This document shows positions 56,150 through 64,000 of a stretch of DNA of 64,000 nucleotides, one piece after another. The stretch comes from Ursus arctos. Taxonomy: Eukaryota; Chordata; Mammalia; Carnivora; Ursidae. A model generated the notes under the pieces. It saw only the letters and a program-made list of their open reading frames with translations, had not been told where the DNA came from and ran no database searches. Position 1 is the first letter of the stretch; each line of letters starts with the position of its first letter. Position numbers and translations under genes: made by a program. Where the stretch lies: assembly GCF_023065955.2 (NCBI RefSeq), contig NW_026623089.1, positions 31,464,767 through 31,528,766 of the forward strand. Reading direction: 5' to 3'.

Positions 56150-57110
56150 GGGAACACTGTGGTTTCTGCTCTGGACGAATGCCTGTGGCCAAGGACTGAG
56201 AGCATGAGGGGATTTGTTGGCAGTGGTTAGGTTGTAGCTGACTGCCCTCCTCCCTCTAAATATTCTCTTGACGTCATGTCATTGAACCAATTTGAATTAA
56301 AGTGTTTCTATCCAATGGGATTAAGCCAACAAGGAATCTAATGGCTGAAACTATTTGGTAGAAGACACTGCATTGAAGCAACAGCCAGTTTGGGTGATAA
56401 ATAGGCCTCAAAACCTCAGCAAAACCATCTGTCAGATTAAGAGAGGGTTTCCTCCATTGTGATGACATGTGTATATCCTGAGATTTGTGTTTAATGTTCT
56501 CTGAAGGGAGGTGCTTGGTGAATTGTTTCTAACTTCCGATGTATTGTGCACTTCCATACACTCTTCACAGATTAAAGCATTACCCTCTTGGCAACCTTGG
56601 CATAGGCCAAGAATCCGAGGTTTATGAGATGCTACAGGAGAAACAAGAGTTTTTAAAAAAGTAGTCCACCTCGTTCCAGCTTCTACAGGAAATCCTGGAG
56701 TCTGAGCAAAAAGGCAACCAGTCTGCGTGGGGGCAGAGGCTGCTGTTCAAGGCCTGGCGTGTGGGTCGCTCATTGCTGAAACACAGGTGAGCAGAGCCTA
56801 GCAGTGGGAGGAAAGAGTGCAGTGTGGGCCATTAAACACGGATAAATGAAACATTCTATGCCTTCTTGCCTCGGTCTGTGTTACAGAAGCTGCAGATCCG
56901 GCTGTTTCCTGTCACGTGTGTACCACACAGCTGAGGGCTGGGTAAATTATCTTGTGGTGGGACTTGGTTGTTTTGTCCCTCAGGCCCCCCTTGATCTGAC
57001 TTGAGCCCACCCATCCCCTTCCTGCTGTGATTGGTGGGTGCAGGTAGGCAAAGGCCATGGGCAGTAGAGACTGAAGCACGACGAGCCACCGGCAGAATGA
57101 ATCTGGGCTG
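56150..57110 (+). repeat. Duplicated segment: PDLIM1 intron 4-exon 5-intron 5 relic
   Basis: Landmarks match the gene in the same order and at near-equal spacing. 'tttctgctctg' is 410 bases before the exon copy and 424 before exon 5. 'ggttgtagctgac' pairs with ggttgtggttgac (about 341 and 350 bases). 'gctgtttcctgtca', 'tgagcccac' and 'aaggccatgggc' follow the exon in both, the last at about 350 and 341 bases. The gene side is about 46,020-46,960. Divergence by eye is roughly 25-30%, so the event is old. Weaker likeness may extend left to about 55,690 and right to about 57,420. Confidence 0.8.
56571..56713 (+). pseudogene. Relic copy of PDLIM1 exon 5
   Basis: This piece aligns in frame to coding exon 5. 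QESEVYEMLQEKQE matches [14 protein letters not shown], and [12 protein letters not shown] matches [13 protein letters not shown]. It is 143 nt against 152, a net in-frame loss of 9 bases. It retains a cttcacag acceptor. It has a TAG where the gene has the Gln codon before STSF, and its donor has changed from ggtaat to ggcaac, so it cannot be used as a normal exon. The flanks match the introns too, so it arose by DNA duplication, not by reverse transcription. It lies about 2.3 kb past the poly(A) site in the same orientation. Confidence 0.88.
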
Positions 57111-57430
57111 TGGGCGTCATCTCGCGGCTGAGCAGATGCCATGTTACTTTTGTGCTCGTGTGTTGGGCACGTTGGAGTCCTGTTTTTACTGCTCTCCACT
57201 CTTCTCCCCACCATACCTGTCTGCCATGGGAGCGTCCTCCCTCCTGAGAGGTACTCTGATGGGGAGAGACCTGCCTCAGCCAGACTGCCACTCCCCTGGG
57301 CTCATCCCACTCTGAAAGGGACTGAGCTTTTTTTCCCAGGGCAGCCAGTTCCACCACTCCTAGCTGTGAGAACTTAGCCAAGGCACTTGCCCTTCCTGAC
57401 GTAGGGACCCTCCATTGCCATTTGTGTCCT
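57111..57430 (+). other. Intergenic sequence with a MIR-like end
   Basis: No gene. The part after about 57,340 reads like MIR (agctgtgagaacttagccaaggcac). This may be the continuation of the duplicated exon 5 segment, since the gene side also has a MIR at the matching place. Confidence 0.45.
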
Positions 57431-57944
57431 CTGCCCTCTTGATCTGTCTTCTTTCTGGCATCTGTTTGACTTCTGTAGTCATCTTTATTTTTTCCTTCTT
57501 TCTCTTTGCCTCGGGTTCGTTTGATCTTTTTCTAGTTAGTTTAAGGTGGACGTTTAGATCATTGGCTTGAGACATTTTTCTTTTCTAATACAAGTGTTTA
57601 GTAGGATATATTTCCCTGCAAGCACTCTTTTGGCCACATGTCACAAATTTGATACGCTGTGTTTTCATTTTCATTCATTTCAAAATAGGTTTCCGGTTTC
57701 TCCTGTGATTTCTTCTCTGACCCTTGGAATATTTAGGAGCCTTGTGTTTCATATCTAAATATTTGGTGGTTTTCCAGCTATCTTTCTGCTTTGATACTTA
57801 ATTCAATTCCACTATGAATTGGAATTAAATCCTTTTCGATTGACCAACTATCAGTTTCTTTTGTAGCCCAGGTCGTGGTCTGTACTGGTGAACGTTCTAT
57901 ATGTACTTAAGGAGGATGTGTGTTCTGCTATTTAGGATGGAGTG
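57430..57944 (-). mobile_element. Old L1 ORF2 fragment, antisense
   Basis: Reads in reverse as the L1 endonuclease-linker part. The + strand text ends in catatgtactt-like 'gttctatatgtacttaaggaggatgtgtgttctgct' spread over 57,890-57,930. It is cut off by the younger L1 at about 57,945 in the same orientation. Confidence 0.65.
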
Positions 57945-60174
57945 TTTTATTTATTTATTTTTTATAATAATATATATATATTTTAATTTTTTTATTATAT
58001 TATTTTACTCACCATACAGTACATCCCTGGTTTTTGATGTAAAGTTCCATAATTCATTAGTTGCGTATAACACCCAGTGCACCATGCAATATGTGCCCTT
58101 CTTACTACCCATCACCAGCCTAGCCCATTCCCCCACCCTCCTCCCGTCTGAAGCCCTCAGTTTGTTTCCCAGAGTCCATAGTCTCTCATGGTTCATCCCC
58201 CCTTCTGATTACCCCCCTTTCTTTATCCCTTTCTCCTCCTACCGATCTTCCTAGTTCTTATGTTCCATAAATAAGTGAAACCATATGATAATTGTCTTTC
58301 TCTGCTTGACTTATTTCACTTAGCATTATCTCCTCCAGTCCTGTCCATGTTGCAGCAAATGTTGAGAACTCGTTCTTTCTGATAGCTGAGTAATATTCCA
58401 TTGTATATATGGACCACAACTTCTTAATCCAGTCATCTGTTGAAGGGCATCTCGGCTCCTTCCATGATTTAGCTATTGTGGACAATGCTGCTATGAACAT
58501 TGGGGTGCATGTGGCCCTTCTCTTCACTATGTCTGTATCTTTGGGGTAAATGCCCAGTAGGATCATAGGGTAGCTCAATTTTTAACTTTTTAAGGGACCT
58601 CCATGCTGTTTTCCACAGTGGCTGTACCAACTTGCATTCCCACCAACAATGTAGGAGGGATCCCCTTTCTCCACATCCTCTCCAACAATTGTTGTTTCTT
58701 GCCTTGTCTATTTTTGCCATTCTAACTGGCGTAAGGTGGTATCTTAGTGTGGTTTTGATTTGAATTTCCCTGATGGCTAATGATTTTGAACATTTTTTCA
58801 TGTGTCTGTTAGCCATTTGTATGTCTTCATTGGAAAAGTGTCTGTTCATATCTTCTGCCCATTTTATGATTTGATTATTTGTTTCTTGTGTATTGAGTTT
58901 GAGAAGTTCTTTGCAGATCTTGGATACCAGTCTTTCATCTGTAGTGTCATTTGCAAATATCTTCTCCCATTCCGTGGGCTGCCTCTTAGTTTTTTTGACT
59001 GTTTCCTTGGCTGTGCAGAAGCTTCTTATCTTGATGAAGTCCCACAAGTTCATTTTATCTTTTGTTTCTCTTGCCTTTGGAGATGTGTCATGAAAAAAGT
59101 TGCTGTGGCCAATGTTGTAGAGGTTGCTGCCTATGTTCTCCTCTAGGATTTTGATGTATTCCTGTCTCACATTGAGGTCTTTCATCCATTTGGAGTTTAT
59201 CTTTGTGTATGGTGTGAGAGAGTGGTCAAGTTTCATTCTTTTGCATGTAGCTGTCCAATTTTCCCAGCACCATTTATTGAAGAGACTGTCCTTTTTCCAC
59301 TGGATGTTTTTTCCTGCTTTATCAAAGATTACCAAAGAGCCAAGGGTCCGTTTCTGGGTTCTCTATTCTGTTCCATTGGTCTACGTGTCTGTTTTTGTGC
59401 CAGTACCATGCTGTCTTTGTGATCACAGCTTTGTAGTATAGCTCGAAATCCGGCAATGTGATGCCCCCAGCTTTGTTTCTCCTTTTCAACAATTCCTTGG
59501 CGATTCGGGGCCTTTTCTGGTTCCACACAAATTTAAGGGCTGTTTGTTCCAGTTCTTTGAAAAATGTCCTTGGTATTTTGATTGGGATAGCATTGAAAGT
59601 GTAGATTGCTGTAGGTAGCATGGACATTTTAACTATGTTTCTTCTTCCGATCCATGAGCATGGAATATTTTTCCATCTTTTTGTGTCTTCTTCAATGTCT
59701 TTCAGGAGTGATTTGTAGTTTCTAGAATATAGGTCCTTTACGTCTCTGGTTAAGTTAATTCCGAGATAATATATGATTTTTGGTGCTATTGTAAATGGAA
59801 TGGATTCCCTAATTTCTCTTTCTTCAGTCTCATTGTTCATGTATAGAAATGCAACTGATTTCTGAGCATTGATTTTGTATCCCGCCACATTACTGAATTG
59901 CTCTATAACTTCTAGTAGTTTGGGGGTGGAGTGTTTTGGGATTTCCATATAGATTATTGTGTCATCTGCGAAGAGAGACAGTCTGAATTCTTCTTTGCCG
60001 ATTTGGATACCTTGTATCCCTTTTTGTTGTCTGATTGCTGTTGCAAGGACTTCTAGTACTATGTTGAATAGTAATGGTGAGATGGGCATCCTTGTCGTGT
60101 TCCTGATCTTAAGGAAAAGGCTCTAGCTTTTCTCCATTGAGAATGATATTCACTGTAGGCTTTTCATAGATGGT

Positions 60175-60382
60175 TTTTTTTGTTTGTTTGTTTTTAAAGA
60201 TTTTATTTATATATTTGACAGAGAGAGACAGCCAGCGAGAGAGGGAACACAAGCAGGGGGAGTGGGAGAGGAAGAAGCAGGCTCTTAGTGGAGGAGCCTG
60301 ATGTGGGGCTCGATCCCAGAACGCCGGGATCACGCCCTGAGCCAAAGGCAGACGCTTAACCACTGCGCTACCCAGGCGCCCC
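60175..60382 (-). mobile_element. CAN-SINE inside L1
   Basis: Poly(T) head, aaagattttattta, gccagcgagagagggaacac, and end cccaggcgcccc. Target duplication tcatagatggttttt on both sides (60164 and 60384). Same orientation as the L1. Confidence 0.95.
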
Positions 60383-60915
60383 ATCATAGATGGTTTTTAT
60401 GAGATTGAGGAATGTACCCTCTATCTCTACACTCTGAAGGGTTTTAATCAGGAAAGGATGCTGTATTTTGTCAAATGCTTTTTCTGCATCTATTGAGAGG
60501 ATCATATGGTTCTTGACTCTTTTCTTGTTGATATGATCTGTCACACTGATAGATTTGCGAATGTTGAACCACCCTTGCATCCCAAGGGATGAATCCCACG
60601 TGGTCATGATGGATAATCCTTTTAATGTACTGTTGGATTCTATTAGCTAGGATCTTGTTGAGAATTTTGGCCTCCCTATTCATCAGGGATATCGGTCTGT
60701 AATTCTCCTTTTTGATGGGGTCATTGCCTGGTTTGGGGATCAAGGTCATACTGGCCTCATAGAATGAGTTTGGTAGTTTTCCTTCTGTTTCTATTTTTTG
60801 AAACAGCTTCAGGAGAATAGGTATTATTTCTTCTTTGAATGTTTGGTAGAATTCCGCAGGGAATCCATCAGGCTCTGGAGTTTTGTTTTTCGGAACGTTT
60901 TAAATCACTGCTTTA

Positions 60916-61119
60916 GGGGCGCCTGGGTGGCACTGCGGTTAAGTGCCTGTCTTTGGCTCAGGGCGTGATCCCGGCGTTCCGGGATCGAGCCCCACATCAG
61001 GCTCCTTTGCTGTGAGCCTGCTTCTTCCTCTCCCACTCCCCCTGCTTGTGTTCCCTCTCTCGCTGGCTGTCTCTATCTCTGTCAAATAAATAAATAAAAT
61101 CTTAAAAAAAAATAAAATT
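60916..61119 (+). mobile_element. CAN-SINE inside L1, opposite orientation
   Basis: Starts ggggcgcctgggtggcac, ends aaataaataaaatctt with an A-rich tail. Target duplication aatcactgctt at 60903-60913 and 61120-61130. Confidence 0.95.
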
Positions 61120-61989
61120 AATCACTGCTTCAATCTCTTCATAATTAATCGGTGTGTTTAAAAAATCAATTTCTTCCTGTTTCAGTCTTGGTAGTTTATA
61201 GGTTTCCAGGAAGGCATCCATTTCTTCCAGGTTGTTTAATTTATTGGTATAAAGCTGTTGATAAAAGTTTCTAATGATCCCTCCTATTTCATTGCTGTTG
61301 GTTGTGACCCCTCCCATTTCATTCATAATTTTATTAATTTGGGTCCTTTCTCTATTCTTTTGGATATTCTTGCCAGTGGCTTATCTATTTTATTTATCTT
61401 TCAAAGAACCAGGTTCTAGTTCTGTTGATCTGCTCTACTGTGCTCCTGGTTTCTAATTCATTGATCTCTGCTCTAATCTTGATCAACTGCTTTCTTGTGC
61501 GTGGATTAGGCCTGTTCTTCTGTTGCTGTTCCAGCTTCTTGAGATGAGAATATAAAAACTGCATTTTAGATTTTTCTATGTTTTTGAGTGAGGCTTGGAT
61601 TGCTATGTATTTTCCCTTTAGGACTGCCTTTGCAGTGTCCCATAGGTTTTGGACTGTTGTGTTTTCATTCTTGTTGGTCTCCATAAATTGTTTAAATTGA
61701 TTTTTGATTTCCTAGTTTATCAGATCATTCTTGAGCAGGATGGTTCTTAGTTTCCAAATGTTTGAGTTTCTTCCAAATTTTTCCTTGTGATTGAGTTCCA
61801 GTTTCAAAGCACTGTGGTCTGAGAATATGCAGGGAATAATTTCAGTCTTTTGGTATTGGTTGAGACCTGTTTTGTGACCCAGAATATGATCTATTTTGGA
61901 GAATGTTCCATGTGCATTCGAATAGAATGAGTATTCTGTTGTTCTGGGGTGTAGTGTTCTATGTATATCTCTGAGGTCCATCTGGTCTG

Positions 61990-62152
61990 GTATGGCATTC
62001 AAAGCTCTTGTTTCTTTGTTTCTGCTTAGGTGTTCTATCTATTGCTGATAGTGGAGTGTTGAGGTCTTTGTTGATGTATGGCATTCAAAGCTCTTGTTTC
62101 TTTGTTTCTGCTTAGGTGATCTATCTATTGCTGATAGTGGAGTGTTGAGGTC
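61990..62152 (-). repeat. 86-bp tandem duplication inside L1 ORF2
   Basis: The run starting gtatggcattcaaagctc occurs at 61990 and again at 62076, followed by about 78 nearly identical bases in each. The offset of 86 is not a multiple of three, so it also shifts the ORF2 frame. Confidence 0.9.
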
Positions 62153-62628
62153 TCCTACTATTAGTGTATTTTTATCTATATGTTTCTTTATTCTGGTTAA
62201 GAGTTGGCTTGTGTATCTTGCTGCTCCCCTGTTGGGGGCATAGATATTTATAATTGTCATATCCACTTGTTGGATACATCCTTTAAGAATAATATAGTGT
62301 CCTTCTCTATATCTAACTACAGTCTTTAGTTTAAAATCCAATCTGTCTGATATGAGAATTGCAACCCCAGCTTGCTTTTGAGGTCCATTGGCATGAAAAA
62401 TGGTTTTCCATCCCTTTACTTTCAGTCTGGATGTATCTTTACGTTCAAAATGAGTCTCTTGTAGACAGCAAATGGATGGGTCATGTCTTTTTATCCAGCA
62501 ACCCTGTGGCGTTTATGCGCGCCTTTAGGCCATTCACATTGAGAGTGATTATTGAGAGAGATGATTTTAATGATGTCTTGTTGCCTGTGAAGTCTTTGTT
62601 TCTACAGATTGTAACTTTCTGTTCTGTA

Positions 62629-63556
62629 TCACTCTTGGGGCCTTTTTACTTTTATAGAACCCCCCCTTAATATCTCCTCTAGGGCTGGTTTTGTGGTTAT
62701 GCATTTGGTCAGTGTCTGCCGATCCTGGAAGGTCCTTATCTGTCCATCAATTCTGAATGACAGCCTTGCTGGATAAAGGATCCTTGGCTGCATGTTTTTC
62801 TCTGAAAGAGCTTTAAAAATGCCCCCCCTAACCCTTTCTCTCATTCCAGGTTTGTGCAGATAGGTCTGACGTAATCCTGATACTTTTGTCTTGGTACGTG
62901 AGAAATTTCTTTGCCCTGGCCGCTTTCAATACTGAATCCTTGGATCTAATATTTGCAAATTGCACTATGATGTGATGTGGCGTAGGTTTGTCGTGGTTGA
63001 GCTTGGGAAGGGTCCTCTCTGCCTCTTGGGCACGAATGCTTGTTTCCTTTGCTAGATTAGGGAAGTTTTCAGCTACAGTTTGTTCAAATGTCTCTTCTAG
63101 ACCTCTCTTTTCTCCACCCCCTCGGGGATGCTGATGATTCTAACATTGGATCGTTTCATTGAGTCAGTAATCTCCCGTAACCTACATTCTTGAGATTGGA
63201 TTTTTTTGAGGCAAGTTTCTGTTTTAGTTTTCTCTTCTACCTTCCCATCCTCTAATTCACTAATTCGTTCCTCTGCGTCATTTACTCTGGCCGTCAGAGC
63301 ATCTAGTTTTGACTGCATTTGATTCATAGCATTTTTAATTTCTGCCAGAGTCACTCTCATTTCCACCCTTAGAGATTCTATATTTTTGTTAATATTTTCG
63401 TTAATATTTTTTTCAAGTCTACACATCATCTTGATCATTGTTACTCTGAATTCCATTTCTGATAATTTGGTTATATCCATATCCGTTAGTTCTGTGGCAG
63501 AGGCCACAGACTCATTGTCTTTTCTTTGCTGGGGGTGGATTTCTCCTCCTCGTCAT
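62629..63556 (-). pseudogene. L1 ORF1 (RNA-binding chaperone), disrupted
   Basis: Starts at a likely ATG at 63556 (MTRRRNPPPAKKRQ), then a frameshift near 63,510. It continues with the coiled-coil region (TELTDMDITKLSEMEFRVTM, then MQSKLDALTARVNDAEERIS) and the start of the RNA-binding domain (LREITDSMKRSNVRIISIPEG). The C-terminal domain resumes at 62844-62629. At least two frame breaks and a stop make it nonfunctional. Confidence 0.85.
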
Positions 63557-64000
63557 TCTGATGAGGAGAGGTTGTGGGATTTTCCAGAGCCCAAATTATT
63601 GACCAGGACCCAGGCAGTGTGCACTTGTTTTATAGGGAACTTAGGGATGTGGGCTTCTTGATTTTTCAGCCTGCCTTCTGGGGGAGGGGCCTGCCGCACT
63701 GATATTCAGGCAACCCTGTTTGGGTAGAGTCTCCTTGTCCCCTGCGAGGGGGGATTGTGAGCCGGTATTTCCAGGCTTTTGTTCTCTGGTGGCTTTCCCT
63801 GGTGGTTTGCTGTGCCTCTTCTGAGAGTCAGAGCAGCAGTGGCCGTATCCTAGCCTCTGTCTCAGAATAGAGAGATCACATTTCGCTCTCCACTGAGCTC
63901 TTCTGGCCTCTTTAACTCTGTTTCTGTTGGTGCTGCTAAACCCTACAGTGTCCTGGGATGTGCACCCCACATCATCGTCCAAGCCCTCACTTCCAGGGCC

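Larger units (their letters stand above)
58258..62560 (-). pseudogene. L1 ORF2 (endonuclease-reverse transcriptase), disrupted
   Basis: Endonuclease pieces lie at 62341-61712 (INIYAPNRGAARYTSQLL; IVGDLNTPLSAIDRS; FSKIDHILGHK). The reverse transcriptase starts by 60749 ([22 protein letters not shown]) and contains the catalytic FADD at 59972-59961. The Cys-rich C-terminus is near 58,700 ([21 protein letters not shown]). Two SINE insertions, an 86-bp tandem duplication and several frameshifts inactivate it. Confidence 0.92.
57945..64000 (-). mobile_element. Near-full-length L1, degraded, runs off the window
   Basis: Read on the minus strand: 5' UTR (64000-63557), ORF1 (63556-62629), ORF2 (about 62560-58258), 3' UTR and A-rich tail (to about 57945). 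Two CAN-SINEs sit in ORF2. It inserted into an older antisense L1 that continues at 57,430-57,945. The ORFs are broken by frameshifts and stops, so it is immobile. The 5' end lies beyond 64,000. Confidence 0.93.

Noticed and set aside
56279..56286. Second region with gacgtcatg, near a CRE, in the duplicated segment
   Set aside because: The parental site reads gacgtaatg, so this arose by drift in noncoding relic DNA, and there is no promoter nearby.
58469..59335. 288-codon open frame on the minus strand
   Set aside because: It is an intact stretch of a dead L1 ORF2, ending in the Cys-rich tail.
1..64000. CRISPR array, operon, prophage or bacterial defence system
   Set aside because: The sequence is mammalian, with introns, SINEs and L1. 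The short repeats are microsatellites and there are no spaced direct repeats of CRISPR form.

Overview
This is a stretch of a mammalian nuclear genome that carries one complete protein-coding gene, PDLIM1 (CLP36/elfin, a PDZ-LIM actin-associated adaptor), on the + strand. Seven coding exons between 9,871 and 53,913 join into a 990-nt reading frame of 329 codons plus stop. Every intron has GT..AG ends and every split codon restores the expected family sequence. The interspersed repeats identify the host as a carnivore. There are about two dozen tRNA-Lys-derived CAN-SINEs (starting like ggggcgcctgggtggc and ending in the CT-rich, (AATAAA)n tail) and young carnivore LINE-1 copies. The SINE subfamily with 'cacagcggttaagcgtctgcc' resembles the one I associate with bears, so a caniform, possibly ursid, genome is my best guess. 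That last step is inference.

Layout. 1-9,500: intergenic DNA upstream of the gene, with old L2 and L1M remnants, one young 5'-truncated L1 (6,225-6,930) and two CAN-SINEs. 9,520-10,330: TATA-less CpG-island promoter and exon 1. 9,967-25,510: intron 1, rich in MIR, L2 and SINE copies. 25,511-31,862: exons 2 to 4. 31,863-46,450: intron 4, which holds a large antisense L1 block and a roughly 765-bp inverted repeat of about 98% identity (40,345-41,108 and 43,833-44,820). 46,451-53,913: exons 5 to 7. 54,207: AATAAA poly(A) signal. 56,150-57,110: a decayed genomic duplicate of exon 5 with its flanking introns, lying downstream of the gene. 57,430-64,000: an old antisense L1 interrupted by a near-full-length younger antisense L1, which itself carries two SINEs and runs off the window.

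The protein has an N-terminal PDZ domain (exons 1-3, with the PWGF carboxylate loop), a middle region with an ALP/Enigma-type segment (exons 4-5), and one C-terminal LIM domain split between exons 6 and 7 with all eight zinc ligands present. No other host gene, RNA gene or intact mobile-element protein can be supported.

The most unusual structures are not genes. They are the relic PDLIM1 exon 5 copy, the long near-identical inverted repeat inside intron 4, a perfect 28-bp foldback at the 5' junction of an L1 insertion in intron 3, and a pair of diverged direct repeats in intron 4. I found no evidence of a novel multigene system. Repeat family names and percent identities are by-eye judgements from the sequence, not from database searches.
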